Of a stretch of DNA of 11,169 bases, positions 1-6,962 are shown in pieces. The stretch spans positions 1 to 11,169 of the forward strand of contig JALSTF010000154.1 of assembly GCA_026983895.1 (NCBI GenBank), given 5' to 3'. Every line of letters begins with the position of its first letter. Positions within the stretch are counted from its first letter, which is position 1. A program made the translations under genes and the position numbers. This stretch comes from Sulfurovum sp. Lineage in GTDB: Bacteria > Campylobacterota > Campylobacteria > Campylobacterales > Sulfurovaceae. A model generated the notes under the pieces. It ran no database searches. It saw nothing but the letters and a program-made list of their open reading frames with translations, and was not told the origin of the DNA.

Positions 1-741
1 CCCGCTCACAGGTGAAGCTGCCATATCGATACCATTCGCGCCCGCCTCCAGTGCTGCAAGATAGGAAGCGACCGACACACCTGCTGTTTCATGGGTATGC
101 AGTCTCAAATGCACGCTGTCACCCAGAAGATTTCTTGCCATAGCGATCGTTTCATAGACTTTGTGCGGGTTCGCCGTACCAGAAGCATCCTTGAAACATA
201 CAGAATCGAATACGATACCGCTGTCAAGGATATTTCTCAGTGTTTTTTCATAAAAAGGCACATCATGCGCACCTTTGCATCCGGGGGGGAGGTCCATCAT
301 GGTCACGACCACTTCATGGTTCATACCGTGTTTTTTGATGCACTGTGCGGAATACTCAAGATTATGGACATCATTGAGAGCATCGAAGTTACGTACCGTT
401 GTGGTACCGTGTTTCGCGAACATCTTTGCGAAAAGGTCGATCATTTCACGGCTTCCCGTGTCGAGCATCACCGTATTGATCCCGCGCGAAAGCACCTGAA
501 GGTTCGCATCGGGACCTACGATCTCTCTGAAACCGTCCATCATTTTGAAGGCATCTTCCTGCAAATAGAAGTAAAGCGACTGGAAACGTGCCCCGCCGCC
601 GAATTCAAAGTGTGTGATCCCCGCTTTTTTTGCTGCTTCCACCGCCGGGAAGAAATCATCCATCAGTACACGGCCGCCAAAGACGGACTGAAAACCGTCC
701 CTGAACGTCGTATCCATTACATCTATATATTTTTTAGCCAT
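1..741 (-). CDS. oadA: Oxaloacetate decarboxylase alpha / pyruvate carboxylase subunit B, carboxyltransferase part (3' end outside window)
   Basis: The first 247 codons are present; the gene runs off the left edge. The product is the carboxyltransferase of a biotin-dependent enzyme that moves CO2 between oxaloacetate/pyruvate and biotin. Visible are an N-terminal DTTFRDGFQS (D10-S19; D15 is the expected metal ligand), the catalytic-lysine motif FKDASG (K184) and the metal site HTHETAG (H215, H217) followed by DMAASPVSG. The conserved C-terminal domain and biotin-carrier domain would lie beyond the edge. Classical members read RDAHQS, so RDGFQS is a variant; from memory campylobacterial PycB proteins look like this. 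The ATG at 741 follows AAGGTGG at 5-nt spacing, 28 bp after oadG, so the two are probably co-transcribed. Whether it works as a sodium-pumping decarboxylase (OadGAB) or as anaplerotic PycB cannot be settled here; the adjacent gamma subunit favours the former. Confidence 0.9.
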   Translation of the reverse strand, partial: MAKKYIDVMDTTFRDGFQSVFGGRVLMDDFFPAVEAAKKAGITHFEFGGGARFQSLYFYLQEDAFKMMDGFREIVGPDANLQVLSRGINTVMLDTGSREMIDLFAKMFAKHGTTTVRNFDALNDVHNLEYSAQCIKKHGMNHEVVVTMMDLPPGCKGAHDVPFYEKTLRNILDSGIVFDSVCFKDASGTANPHKVYETIAMARNLLGDSVHLRLHTHETAGVSVASYLAALEAGANGIDMAASPVSG

Positions 742-769
742 TTAAACCACCTTGCTTCATTGATTGTCA

Positions 770-1009
770 TCATTTATTTTTTCGAAATTCTGTAACTGCA
801 GCAATGATCGCTGCCGTACGACGAGACTCTTCGTCGCTGTCTCCCGTGACCGGAGCGGGAGCTGCCGGTGGTTCCTTTTCGGGAAAGTATTTGTTGATTA
901 TCATGGCCTGGAGTTTCATCACCTGTACCAGGACGATCAGGAATACAAATACGATCAACATCCCCAATACCATGAATTTGAGGCCTTCACCCACTAAGTT
1001 AAATTCCAT
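770..1009 (-). CDS. oadG: Oxaloacetate decarboxylase gamma subunit (OadG family)
   Basis: A 79-residue protein with one N-terminal membrane helix (about residues 9-32, VLGMLIVFVFLIVLVQV), a Pro/Ala-rich linker (EPPAAPAPV) and a C-terminal segment DSDEESRRTAAIIAAVTEF that matches the usual OadG ending (acidic/basic stretch followed by AAIxAA). The family's small gamma subunit anchors and assembles the alpha and beta subunits of the sodium-pumping decarboxylase in the inner membrane. The ATG at 1009 is preceded by AAAGGTG at good spacing. It lies directly upstream of the alpha subunit gene; a beta subunit would be expected after oadA, outside the window (inference). Confidence 0.88.
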   Translation of the reverse strand: MEFNLVGEGLKFMVLGMLIVFVFLIVLVQVMKLQAMIINKYFPEKEPPAAPAPVTGDSDEESRRTAAIIAAVTEFRKNK

Positions 1010-1147
1010 ACGGACACCTTTCTCATTGTTGATTACAAATTTTAAAACAGTTTTGCTTGCTGTTTGTTAAAAAACAACGATTCTCTTTGCTTTATTTTAT
1101 AATTGTTATTAGCCTGTTTGTTTTTACACACCCAAGCGTACATCCGC
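1010..1147 (-). promoter_or_regulatory. A/T-rich spacer between helicase and oadG, possible oadG promoter
   Basis: This 138-bp gap is strongly A/T-rich near oadG. On the minus strand TATAAA occurs at 1101-1096, about 85 nt before the oadG start, and is a candidate -10 element without an obvious -35. A small dyad, AAGCG/CGCTT with a 6-nt loop (1134-1149), overlaps the helicase stop codon, but no T-run follows, so it is not a convincing terminator. The oadG Shine-Dalgarno AAAGGTG lies at the left end of the gap. Whether oadGA has its own promoter is inference. Confidence 0.3.
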
Positions 1148-2530
1148 TTATCTTCTCTTTCTTCTGCGATGATTGCTTTTGCTTGCTTTCTTCTCGTTGC
1201 CGTACTCCTGCATCATCGAATCGACCGTATCCTGGTCGAAACCGATCTGAGAACCGATATGCTGCTGCTCTTTCTCGATGAAACAGGAAACAAGCTTTTC
1301 AAGAAGCAGTTCCCGGTCAATATTTCCAAGATAGTCCAGCATCTTGCCCGCTTCACTGTGTATTGGCATATCGCGTATCTGATCGGCAAGGTATTCAAGG
1401 CTTGAATCATCCAGTCCTTCACCCCCCTCAAGTATGGCCAGATGCATATCGGCACCCACTTCTTTCTGAATACGCTGAAGTTCCCGGAATTCCTCGGTCG
1501 TGACCAGAGTGATCGCCTGTCCGCTCTTCCCTGCCCTTCCTGTACGCCCGATACGGTGGACATAGGATTGGGGATCGAAAGGAATATGATAGTTGAAGAC
1601 ATGGGTCACATCCTTGACATCAAGACCCCGTGCAGCCACATCGGTAGCGACCATGATCTTTACTTCCCCTCTCCTGTAGGCTTTGATGACCACTTCCCGC
1701 TCCTGCTGTTCAAGGTCCCCGTGCAGTCCTGACGCATTAAAGCCCAATGCCTGAAGGTATTCTGCCAGTCTGTCCACTTCGCGTTTCATTCGGCAGAAAA
1801 TGATACATTTGTTGGTATCTTCCGTCTCCAGCAGTTTGACGATCGCCTCGTCCCGCTGATTTTCATTAATGACATAATAGCGCTGTTCAATGACATTGTT
1901 GGTCGTTTCCTCATCCCCTACGACTGAAATGAATTCAGGCTGGTACAGGATATGGTTCGCAAGTTCTTTGATGGGTTCGGGCATGGTTGCCGAGAAAAGC
2001 AGTGTCTGTCTGTTCTGAGGAATATATTCGAAGATCTCTTTGATCTCGTCAAGGAAACCCATATCGAGCATTTCATCTGCTTCATCCAGTACAACGATCT
2101 CAGGGTTGAGCACGTCGATCTTGCCTTTTCTGTAAAGGTCTTTGAGCCGGCCCGGTGTGGCTACGACGATCTGCACTCCCTTGTGGATAAGGGCTATCTG
2201 CCTTCCGTAACCTACACCGCCGTACACTGTCAATGTCCTGATACCGGCAAAACGTCCTAGATGATACAGTTCATCGGCGACCTGTGTTGCCAATTCTCTC
2301 GTAGGCGTAATGACCAGTGCCCGTTCTATCTCGCCTTTGGCAAGCTTGTCCATCATAGGCAGTCCAAAGGCCGCCGTTTTCCCCGTACCTGTATGGGCCT
2401 GGCCTACCAGGTCTTTTCCGCTTTCGATGATAGGTATGGCCATTTCCTGGATAGGACTTGGTTCCTTAAACCCTGCTATCTTCACCCCTTTGGATATGTC
2501 TCGGTGAAAATTGAATTGATTGAATTTCAT
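1148..2530 (-). CDS. DEAD-box ATP-dependent RNA helicase
   Basis: A 460-residue cytoplasmic helicase that remodels RNA duplexes using ATP. All family motifs are visible in order: Q-motif GFKEPSPIQ (20-28), Walker A AHTGTGKT (45-52), PTRELA (76-81), TPGR (125-128), DEAD (149-152), SAT (180-182), IIFCRMK (243-249), ATDVAARGLDV (295-305) and HRIGRTGRAG (325-334). A tail of about 110 residues ends in the basic run HRRRKRR, likely an RNA-binding extension; no RRM-like DbpA domain is recognised. I chose the ATG at 2530 because AAAGGA precedes it by 7 nt and the protein then begins just before the Q-motif; the open frame extends to a GTG at 2665 but that part is unlike the family. It could be a DeaD/RhlE/CshA-type enzyme in ribosome assembly, cold response or mRNA decay; the subtype is not resolved. 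Confidence 0.95.
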   Translation of the reverse strand: MKFNQFNFHRDISKGVKIAGFKEPSPIQEMAIPIIESGKDLVGQAHTGTGKTAAFGLPMMDKLAKGEIERALVITPTRELATQVADELYHLGRFAGIRTLTVYGGVGYGRQIALIHKGVQIVVATPGRLKDLYRKGKIDVLNPEIVVLDEADEMLDMGFLDEIKEIFEYIPQNRQTLLFSATMPEPIKELANHILYQPEFISVVGDEETTNNVIEQRYYVINENQRDEAIVKLLETEDTNKCIIFCRMKREVDRLAEYLQALGFNASGLHGDLEQQEREVVIKAYRRGEVKIMVATDVAARGLDVKDVTHVFNYHIPFDPQSYVHRIGRTGRAGKSGQAITLVTTEEFRELQRIQKEVGADMHLAILEGGEGLDDSSLEYLADQIRDMPIHSEAGKMLDYLGNIDRELLLEKLVSCFIEKEQQHIGSQIGFDQDTVDSMMQEYGNEKKASKSNHRRRKRR

Positions 2531-2758
2531 TTTTTTCCTTTGGACAGGCACAGCGGCCCGCCCCTTCATCATAGATTTGTCCAAAAATGTTTTTGAACTT
2601 AATGGAGCCTCCCGACAGGAGGCTCTATAAACCCAAATACTGGGGCAACTGCCTTCATGATTCACACACGTCGTGCAGGGTGGTTTTATCCACTTTTTAT
2701 CAATTTGCCCTTGTATATGTATGCAATGGTGGGTGAACCCAGCCTACGTGATACAGTG
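2531..2758 (-). promoter_or_regulatory. Palindrome-rich spacer upstream of helicase (uppP 3' region / helicase leader)
   Basis: These 228 bp between uppP and the helicase hold no supported gene. They contain several dyads: TGGGT/ACCCA at 2730-2741 inside a sequence like the dispersed 'GTAGG-TGGGTT' repeats of many bacteria; GTGG/CCAC around 2680-2693; a perfect 8-bp GC-rich stem at 2605-2625; and CAAAAA/TTTTTG at 2582-2595. None is followed by a clear T-run on the minus strand. The helicase Shine-Dalgarno AAAGGA is at the left end. It could be the end of the uppP transcript, a structured leader of the helicase mRNA, or both; no -10 element was convincing. Confidence 0.4.
2605..2625. repeat. 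GC-rich perfect inverted repeat (8-bp stem, 5-nt loop)
   Basis: Arms GAGCCTCC (2605-2612) and GGAGGCTC (2618-2625) are exactly complementary and enclose CGACA. It sits 75-95 bp upstream of the helicase start. Neither strand has an adjacent T-tract, so it is not a canonical intrinsic terminator. The arms contain GGAGG and CCTCC, the Shine-Dalgarno core and its complement. Confidence 0.7.
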
Positions 2759-3523
2759 TCATATAATCATCAATAAAATCACCCCAAAAATGATCCGGTA
2801 GATACCGAACGGTACAAAGGTAAAACGCTGCAAAAATGCCAGAAAAAGTTTGATGGTACCATACGCTACAGCGAATGCCACGATGAAACCGACCAAAAAG
2901 GCTCCCCAGTTCGCATTGGCAAAGTCCTGATAATGTTTCAACAGGTCGTATCCGCTGACGGCTGCCATGACCGGAATAGCAAGCAGAAAAGAGAATTCAG
3001 CCGATGTTTTTCTGTCCAACCCCGAAAGAAGGCCGCCTATGATCGTTGCCCCTGCCCTGCTCGTACCCGGCACCAGAGAGAAGATCTGCGCAAAGCCGAC
3101 CCACCAGGCCTGTACCCATGTGACCTTTTCCACATCTTTGACATGCGTCTCTTTCTCCTTGTAAAAATATTCCACCACAAGAAAGACAATACCGCCGATG
3201 ATGAACATCCATGCTACGGTCTGTACGTTAAAAAGGGTTTTGATCTGATCTTTGAAAATAAAACCGACAATGGCAAGAGGAAGAAATGCGAAGAGAAGTT
3301 TCATCCAGAGGTCGATCTTCTTAAACGTGATCTTTTCTCTGTAAATAAGCATGACAGCCAAGATAGCAGCGAACTGTATGATGACTTCATATGCTTTGGT
3401 CAGATCGGTTTCGGCAACCCCGAGAAACTTCGATGCAACGATCATATGCCCTGTTGAGGAGATGGGCAAAAACTCCGTAAAACCTTCAATGATCCCGATG
3501 ATCACCGCCTGTATCATATCCAT
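2759..3523 (-). CDS. uppP: Undecaprenyl-diphosphatase (UppP/BacA)
   Basis: A 254-residue polytopic inner-membrane enzyme that removes phosphate from undecaprenyl pyrophosphate, recycling the lipid carrier for peptidoglycan and other envelope polymers. The BacA-family signatures are clear: EGFTEFLPISSTGH (E13, E17, S22, S23, H26) near the N-terminus and PGTSRAGATI (152-161, R156) in the second half; the common form of the latter is PGTSRSGAT. About eight hydrophobic segments are visible, and length fits the family. The ATG at 3523 has AAAGGA upstream. The gene is 91 bp downstream of the ABC exporter gene on the same strand and is separated from it by a heptamer repeat array; its own ribosome-binding site lies inside a 9-bp hairpin. 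Confidence 0.95.
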   Translation of the reverse strand: MDMIQAVIIGIIEGFTEFLPISSTGHMIVASKFLGVAETDLTKAYEVIIQFAAILAVMLIYREKITFKKIDLWMKLLFAFLPLAIVGFIFKDQIKTLFNVQTVAWMFIIGGIVFLVVEYFYKEKETHVKDVEKVTWVQAWWVGFAQIFSLVPGTSRAGATIIGGLLSGLDRKTSAEFSFLLAIPVMAAVSGYDLLKHYQDFANANWGAFLVGFIVAFAVAYGTIKLFLAFLQRFTFVPFGIYRIIFGVILLMII

Positions 3524-3543
3524 TCAATTCCTTTGGAATTGAA
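3523..3543 (-). promoter_or_regulatory. Hairpin covering the uppP ribosome-binding site
   Basis: Nine-nucleotide arms TTCAATTCC (3523-3531) and GGAATTGAA (3535-3543) are perfectly complementary around a 3-nt loop. In the minus-strand mRNA the loop is AAA, the GGA of the Shine-Dalgarno AAAGGA is paired, and the arm extends to the A of the uppP AUG. The pairing is seen in the sequence; an effect on translation is inference. Confidence 0.6.
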
Positions 3544-3611
3544 GTGAAGAGTGCAAAGTAAAGAGTGAAGAGTGAACACTTTGTTCTCTCAACGCTCAAC
3601 GCTCAACGCTT
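3542..3611. repeat. Array of ten heptamers between ABC exporter gene and uppP
   Basis: The 70 bp divide exactly into ten 7-mers. On the plus strand five are GAGTGAA-like (AAGTGAA, GAGTGCA, AAGTAAA, GAGTGAA, GAGTGAA), two are central (CACTTTG, TTCTCTC) and three are AACGCTC, AACGCTC and AACGCTT. The reverse complement of AACGCTC is GAGCGTT, similar to GAGTGAA, so the halves are imperfectly inverted. The array starts at the edge of the uppP RBS hairpin and ends 3 bp before the ABC stop codon. Confidence 0.75.
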
Positions 3612-3614
3612 CAT

Positions 3615-5378
3615 TTATATCATCGAGCTGAAATAGCTCTCATCCTTCTCCAGCAATGCTTTGGGCGTACCGCTGTCGACGACACTGCCGTCTTCGAGCA
3701 CATAGATGAACTCGGCACTTTTGATGGTGCTGAGCCTGTGTGCGATAGTGATCACCGTTTTTTCCCTGAGAAAATCATGCAAAGCCTCGAAAAGCTTTGC
3801 TTCCGTATGTACATCCAGCGCTGAGGTCGACTCATCGAAGATCACCAGTTTGGGGTCTGCAAGGACCATTCTGGCTATGGCCACACGCTGCCGCTGTCCT
3901 CCGCTCAGTTTGATGCCGTCTTTTCCGACCAGGGTATCAAGCCCATTCTCCAGATGCTCCACGACATCATCAAGCTGTGCAATATGCAGTGCTTGTTCAA
4001 TCGCTTCGGGGCTGTACGCATCACCCAACGTAAGATTGAATAACATTGTATCATTAAAGAGTTTAGGGTGTTGCAAGATAAGGTAAATATTTTCACGAAT
4101 GGTTGAAAGTTTCAACGCCCTGTTTGAGATACCACCGTAGTAGATCTCTCCCTCTTCCAAAGGATAGAAGCCGACCATAATATTGGCCAATGTCGTCTTT
4201 CCGCTCCCGCTGGCACCGACAATGGCCACTTTGGAACCAGCCTTGATGTACATATTGATATTTTCTAATATATACTGCGCTTTCCTGTATGCGAAAGAGA
4301 GGTCCTGTACTTTGATGTCTATGGCACTGCACTGGTCAAAAGGATCACGTGATTCTTTCACAATGGGCTCCTGTTCCATCTCAAAAACAGAGTTGATCCG
4401 TTTACACGCCGCCTTTGCCGTAGCAAGCACATACTGGAAGTTGATAATATCCTGTGTCGGCGAGACCATCACCCAGAGGTAAGAGAAGATGGCAAGCATC
4501 AGTCCTACACTCAAATCACTGTAGGCAACAGCCAAAATACTGACCGCCCTGAAAATCTCGTAACCGGAAAGAAAGATCAGATAAGAGAGTTTCATAGCGG
4601 CATCGCTCTTGTAGCCGTAATTGACCGAGTGTTCTTTGAGTTCTCTGGCTTTGTTCACGCTTTGTTTGAAAAAATATCCCTCTTTATTCGCTGCGCGTAT
4701 CTGATGAAAAAGCTCCAGTGTCTCATTCAGGCTGGACTGAAAAAGTTCAATAGCCCTGTTCTCTTCCTTTTTGAGTTTGCCTATGTTGCGGGAGAGCTTG
4801 ACAGTAAAAAGCACAACGATGGGATTGGTCAATAAAATGAAAAGTGCCAGTTGCCAGTGGATCCAGAGCAGAACGACAGAGGAGAAGACAAGAATGAGCG
4901 AAGAGACGATCAGTTTGGAGATGGTCGTGGAAACGAAGCCGTCGATGGTCTCCACATCGGTCACCAGTTTGGAGGTCACTGCCCCTACCCGCATCATTTC
5001 ATACTCTTTGAGAGAAACCGCTTTGAGGTGTTCCAGCAGTGATACCCTCATTCTATAGGTAATATTTTTTGATATGGAAACAAATATCTTCGTTTGCAGT
5101 ACCGACAGAAAGGTACTTAGCAGCCGAAGCAGCAGGATAAACGCCAGGATCCCAAGCACATACCCTTTGGTATCTGTAGTCCAGATATGTTCAGAGATCC
5201 AGGAGATAAAATGATGGTCTTTCCCCAGCAGAAGCTCATCGACAATGATAGGAATAAAGAGCGGGATGATCACTACCAGAAGCGTGGCGGAGACAGCAAT
5301 GATATTACCTAATATAAGTTGTTTTCTGTATTGAAGAAGCTGATGGATGATCCCTCTGATGCTGCATCTATCCTGCAT
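3615..5378 (-). CDS. ABC-type exporter, fused membrane and ATPase domains (MsbA-like half transporter)
   Basis: A 587-residue type I ABC exporter half-molecule expected to act as a dimer in the inner membrane. Residues 1-330 form the membrane domain with hydrophobic segments near 20-46, 72-95, 153-175, 176-195, 263-286 and 290-308. Residues 350-587 form the ATPase: Walker A GASGSGKT (388-395), Q-loop Q436, signature LSGGQ (491-495), Walker B LVIFDE (511-516) and H-loop H547. Every catalytic element is intact. The substrate cannot be told from sequence: lipid, drug or peptide export are all possible, and no peptidase or accessory gene is adjacent. The ATG at 5378 follows GAAGGA at good spacing, and an extended -10 element lies just upstream. 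uppP follows on the same strand after the heptamer array. Confidence 0.93.
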   Translation of the reverse strand: MQDRCSIRGIIHQLLQYRKQLILGNIIAVSATLLVVIIPLFIPIIVDELLLGKDHHFISWISEHIWTTDTKGYVLGILAFILLLRLLSTFLSVLQTKIFVSISKNITYRMRVSLLEHLKAVSLKEYEMMRVGAVTSKLVTDVETIDGFVSTTISKLIVSSLILVFSSVVLLWIHWQLALFILLTNPIVVLFTVKLSRNIGKLKKEENRAIELFQSSLNETLELFHQIRAANKEGYFFKQSVNKARELKEHSVNYGYKSDAAMKLSYLIFLSGYEIFRAVSILAVAYSDLSVGLMLAIFSYLWVMVSPTQDIINFQYVLATAKAACKRINSVFEMEQEPIVKESRDPFDQCSAIDIKVQDLSFAYRKAQYILENINMYIKAGSKVAIVGASGSGKTTLANIMVGFYPLEEGEIYYGGISNRALKLSTIRENIYLILQHPKLFNDTMLFNLTLGDAYSPEAIEQALHIAQLDDVVEHLENGLDTLVGKDGIKLSGGQRQRVAIARMVLADPKLVIFDESTSALDVHTEAKLFEALHDFLREKTVITIAHRLSTIKSAEFIYVLEDGSVVDSGTPKALLEKDESYFSSMI

Positions 5379-5406
5379 AAACTTCCTTCGCTGATGTTTT
5401 TATGGA

Positions 5407-5415
5407 AGTATAGCA
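5407..5415 (-). promoter_or_regulatory. Extended -10 promoter of the ABC exporter gene
   Basis: On the minus strand the sequence reads TGCTATACT, an extended -10 (TGn followed by TATACT at 5412-5407). Transcription would start near 5400 and give a leader of about 22 nt. No -35 is recognisable. A 5-bp dyad TGCAG/CTGCA (5426-5437) lies just upstream and could be an operator; that is inference only. Confidence 0.5.
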
Positions 5416-5448
5416 TTTGCCTGCTTGCAGACCTGCACTGCCTTCATT

Positions 5449-5496
5449 ATTTGTTCCCTAGTTTCCAAGCTCCAGCTTAGGGACAAGAGAACAAAT
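5449..5496. repeat. REP-like nested palindrome between katA and the ABC exporter gene
   Basis: Outer arms ATTTGTTC (5449-5456) and GAACAAAT (5489-5496) are perfectly complementary. Nested inside are TCCCTA/TAGGGA (5455-5460 / 5478-5483) and the core AAGCT-CC-AGCTT (5467-5478). The core resembles the dispersed intergenic palindrome TTCCCAAGCTCCAGCTTGGG known from many bacteria. No T-run follows on the minus strand, so a role in ending the katA transcript is possible but would not be by the canonical mechanism. Confidence 0.6.
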
Positions 5497-5513
5497 GCTT
5501 TCTCATTTTTTTG

Positions 5514-6953
5514 TCAAGAATTTTGAAGCGCTTTTTCTACTCTCTCTCCATACTCTGTATCAGCCTTTTTAAAATGCGATATCTGCAGATCCTGAATCTC
5601 TTTTTCAGCTTTTCCAAGACTTCCAGCAATATTTGCGATCAGATCTTTTCTTTCGCCTTCACTAAGCACGCGATAAAGATTCCCGGCTTGTACAAAATCA
5701 CTGTTCTCGTCACTGTCATAGGCATAACGATCTGCATCACCGCTTATCTTTAACGGCGGTTCTGCAAGTTCCGGTGACTCAGTCGGTACGCTGTAATGGC
5801 TTGGCTCATAGTTTACACTGTCTCCACCATTGTCATCAAAACGCATGGCACCGTTTCTAAAGCCATTGTTCACTTCAACATCCGGTTTATTGATAGGCAG
5901 GGCATTATAGTTGACACCCAGTCTGTATCTTTGCGTATCCGGATACGAGAACAGGCGGCCCTGAAGCATCTTGTCAGGGGAAAGTCCGATCCCGGGTACT
6001 TTATTTGACGGAGAAAAGGCTGCCTGCTCTACTTCGTTGAAATAGTTTTTTGGATTTTTGTTAAGCTCCAAAAGCCCAACTTCTATCAGCGGGTAATCCC
6101 CATGAGGCCACACTTTTGTCACATCGAAAGGATTGATGGCGTAACGCTCGGCCTCCACTTCCGGCATGATCTGTACATGCACTTTCCATGAAGGAAAATC
6201 ACCATTTTTAATAGCTAAAAAAAGATCTTCTGTGGCATAATCAGGGTTTGTTCCTGCCAGCTTTGTTGCCTCCTCTGCTGAAAGGTTTTTGATCCCCTGC
6301 ATGGTTTTGAGGTGGAACTTCACCCAGAACCGCTCATTGTTTGCATTGATGAAACTGTAAGTATGCGAACTGTATCCGTTCATGTGGCGATATCCGTCCG
6401 GTGTTCCGCGGTTGGAAAAAAGCGTTGTGATCTGATGCAGGGATTCAGGTGACTTTGACCAGAAATCCCACATCATATTGTCTGACTTCAGATTGCTGTC
6501 GGGCATTCTTTTTTGTGTATGGATAAAATCCGGGAACTTCAGCGGGTCTCTTATGAAAAAGACCGGTGTATTATTGCCTACCAGGTCCCAGTTGCCCTCA
6601 TCGGTATAGAACTTCGTGGCAAAACCTCTGGGATCCCTTGCTGTATCTGCCGATCCCCGTTCACCTCCGACGGTTGAAAACCGTGTAAATGTTCGGGTCT
6701 GCTTGCCTACTTCAGAAAAAATACCTGCTTTGGTATATTGGGTGATATCATTTGTTACTGTAAAGATACCATGAGCGCCTGCACCCTTTGCATGCACGAT
6801 TCTTTCAGGAATTTCTTCTCTGTCAAAGTGCGCCAGTTTCTCCTGAAGATATACATCCTGCATCAGCACCGGCCCTCGGGGACCTGCTGTCAATGAATTT
6901 TGATTATCATTTACTTTTCTTCCGTTCGCTGTGGTCAAGTCTATCTTTTTCAT
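5514..6953 (-). CDS. katA: Monofunctional haem catalase, small-subunit type
   Basis: A 479-residue cytoplasmic enzyme that splits H2O2 into water and oxygen. Diagnostic residues are present: the distal histidine in RIVHAKGAGAHG (H54), the serine in RFSTVGGERGSADTARDPRG (S93), the distal asparagine in DLVGNNTPVFFIRDP (N127) and the proximal haem-ligand tyrosine in RLFSYPDTQRYRLG (R333, Y337). Length matches small-subunit (clade 3) catalases, without the C-terminal flavodoxin-like domain of large ones. The ATG at 6953 follows AAGGAT, which overlaps the TAA of the upstream ferritin-like gene (stop at 6963-6965), so translational coupling and a shared transcript are likely. I see no signal peptide, although some campylobacterial catalases are described as periplasmic. 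Confidence 0.97.
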   Translation of the reverse strand: MKKIDLTTANGRKVNDNQNSLTAGPRGPVLMQDVYLQEKLAHFDREEIPERIVHAKGAGAHGIFTVTNDITQYTKAGIFSEVGKQTRTFTRFSTVGGERGSADTARDPRGFATKFYTDEGNWDLVGNNTPVFFIRDPLKFPDFIHTQKRMPDSNLKSDNMMWDFWSKSPESLHQITTLFSNRGTPDGYRHMNGYSSHTYSFINANNERFWVKFHLKTMQGIKNLSAEEATKLAGTNPDYATEDLFLAIKNGDFPSWKVHVQIMPEVEAERYAINPFDVTKVWPHGDYPLIEVGLLELNKNPKNYFNEVEQAAFSPSNKVPGIGLSPDKMLQGRLFSYPDTQRYRLGVNYNALPINKPDVEVNNGFRNGAMRFDDNGGDSVNYEPSHYSVPTESPELAEPPLKISGDADRYAYDSDENSDFVQAGNLYRVLSEGERKDLIANIAGSLGKAEKEIQDLQISHFKKADTEYGERVEKALQNS

Positions 6954-6962
6954 TTTCGATCC

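Noticed and set aside
91..795. 234-residue plus-strand frame
   Set aside because: It is antisense to oadA, whose motifs and ribosome-binding site are clear; the frame is a shadow.
1134..1149. AAGCG/CGCTT hairpin at the helicase stop as an intrinsic terminator
   Set aside because: The stem is only 5 bp with no following T-run on either strand.
2599..2658. 19-codon minus-strand frame (MKAVAPVFGFIEPPVGRLH) in the helicase leader, spanning the GC-rich hairpin, as a leader peptide
   Set aside because: There is no Shine-Dalgarno and no run of regulatory codons; it is more likely chance.
2531..2665. 45-codon N-terminal extension of the helicase from a GTG at 2665
   Set aside because: It has no ribosome-binding site, its residues do not resemble helicase N-termini, and it crosses the palindromic spacer; the ATG at 2530 has a good AAAGGA.
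2933..3457. 174-residue plus-strand frame opposite uppP
   Set aside because: It has no recognisable domain and lies entirely inside uppP in antisense.
3542..3611. CRISPR array
   Set aside because: The repeat units are 7 bp with no spacers and there are no cas genes nearby.
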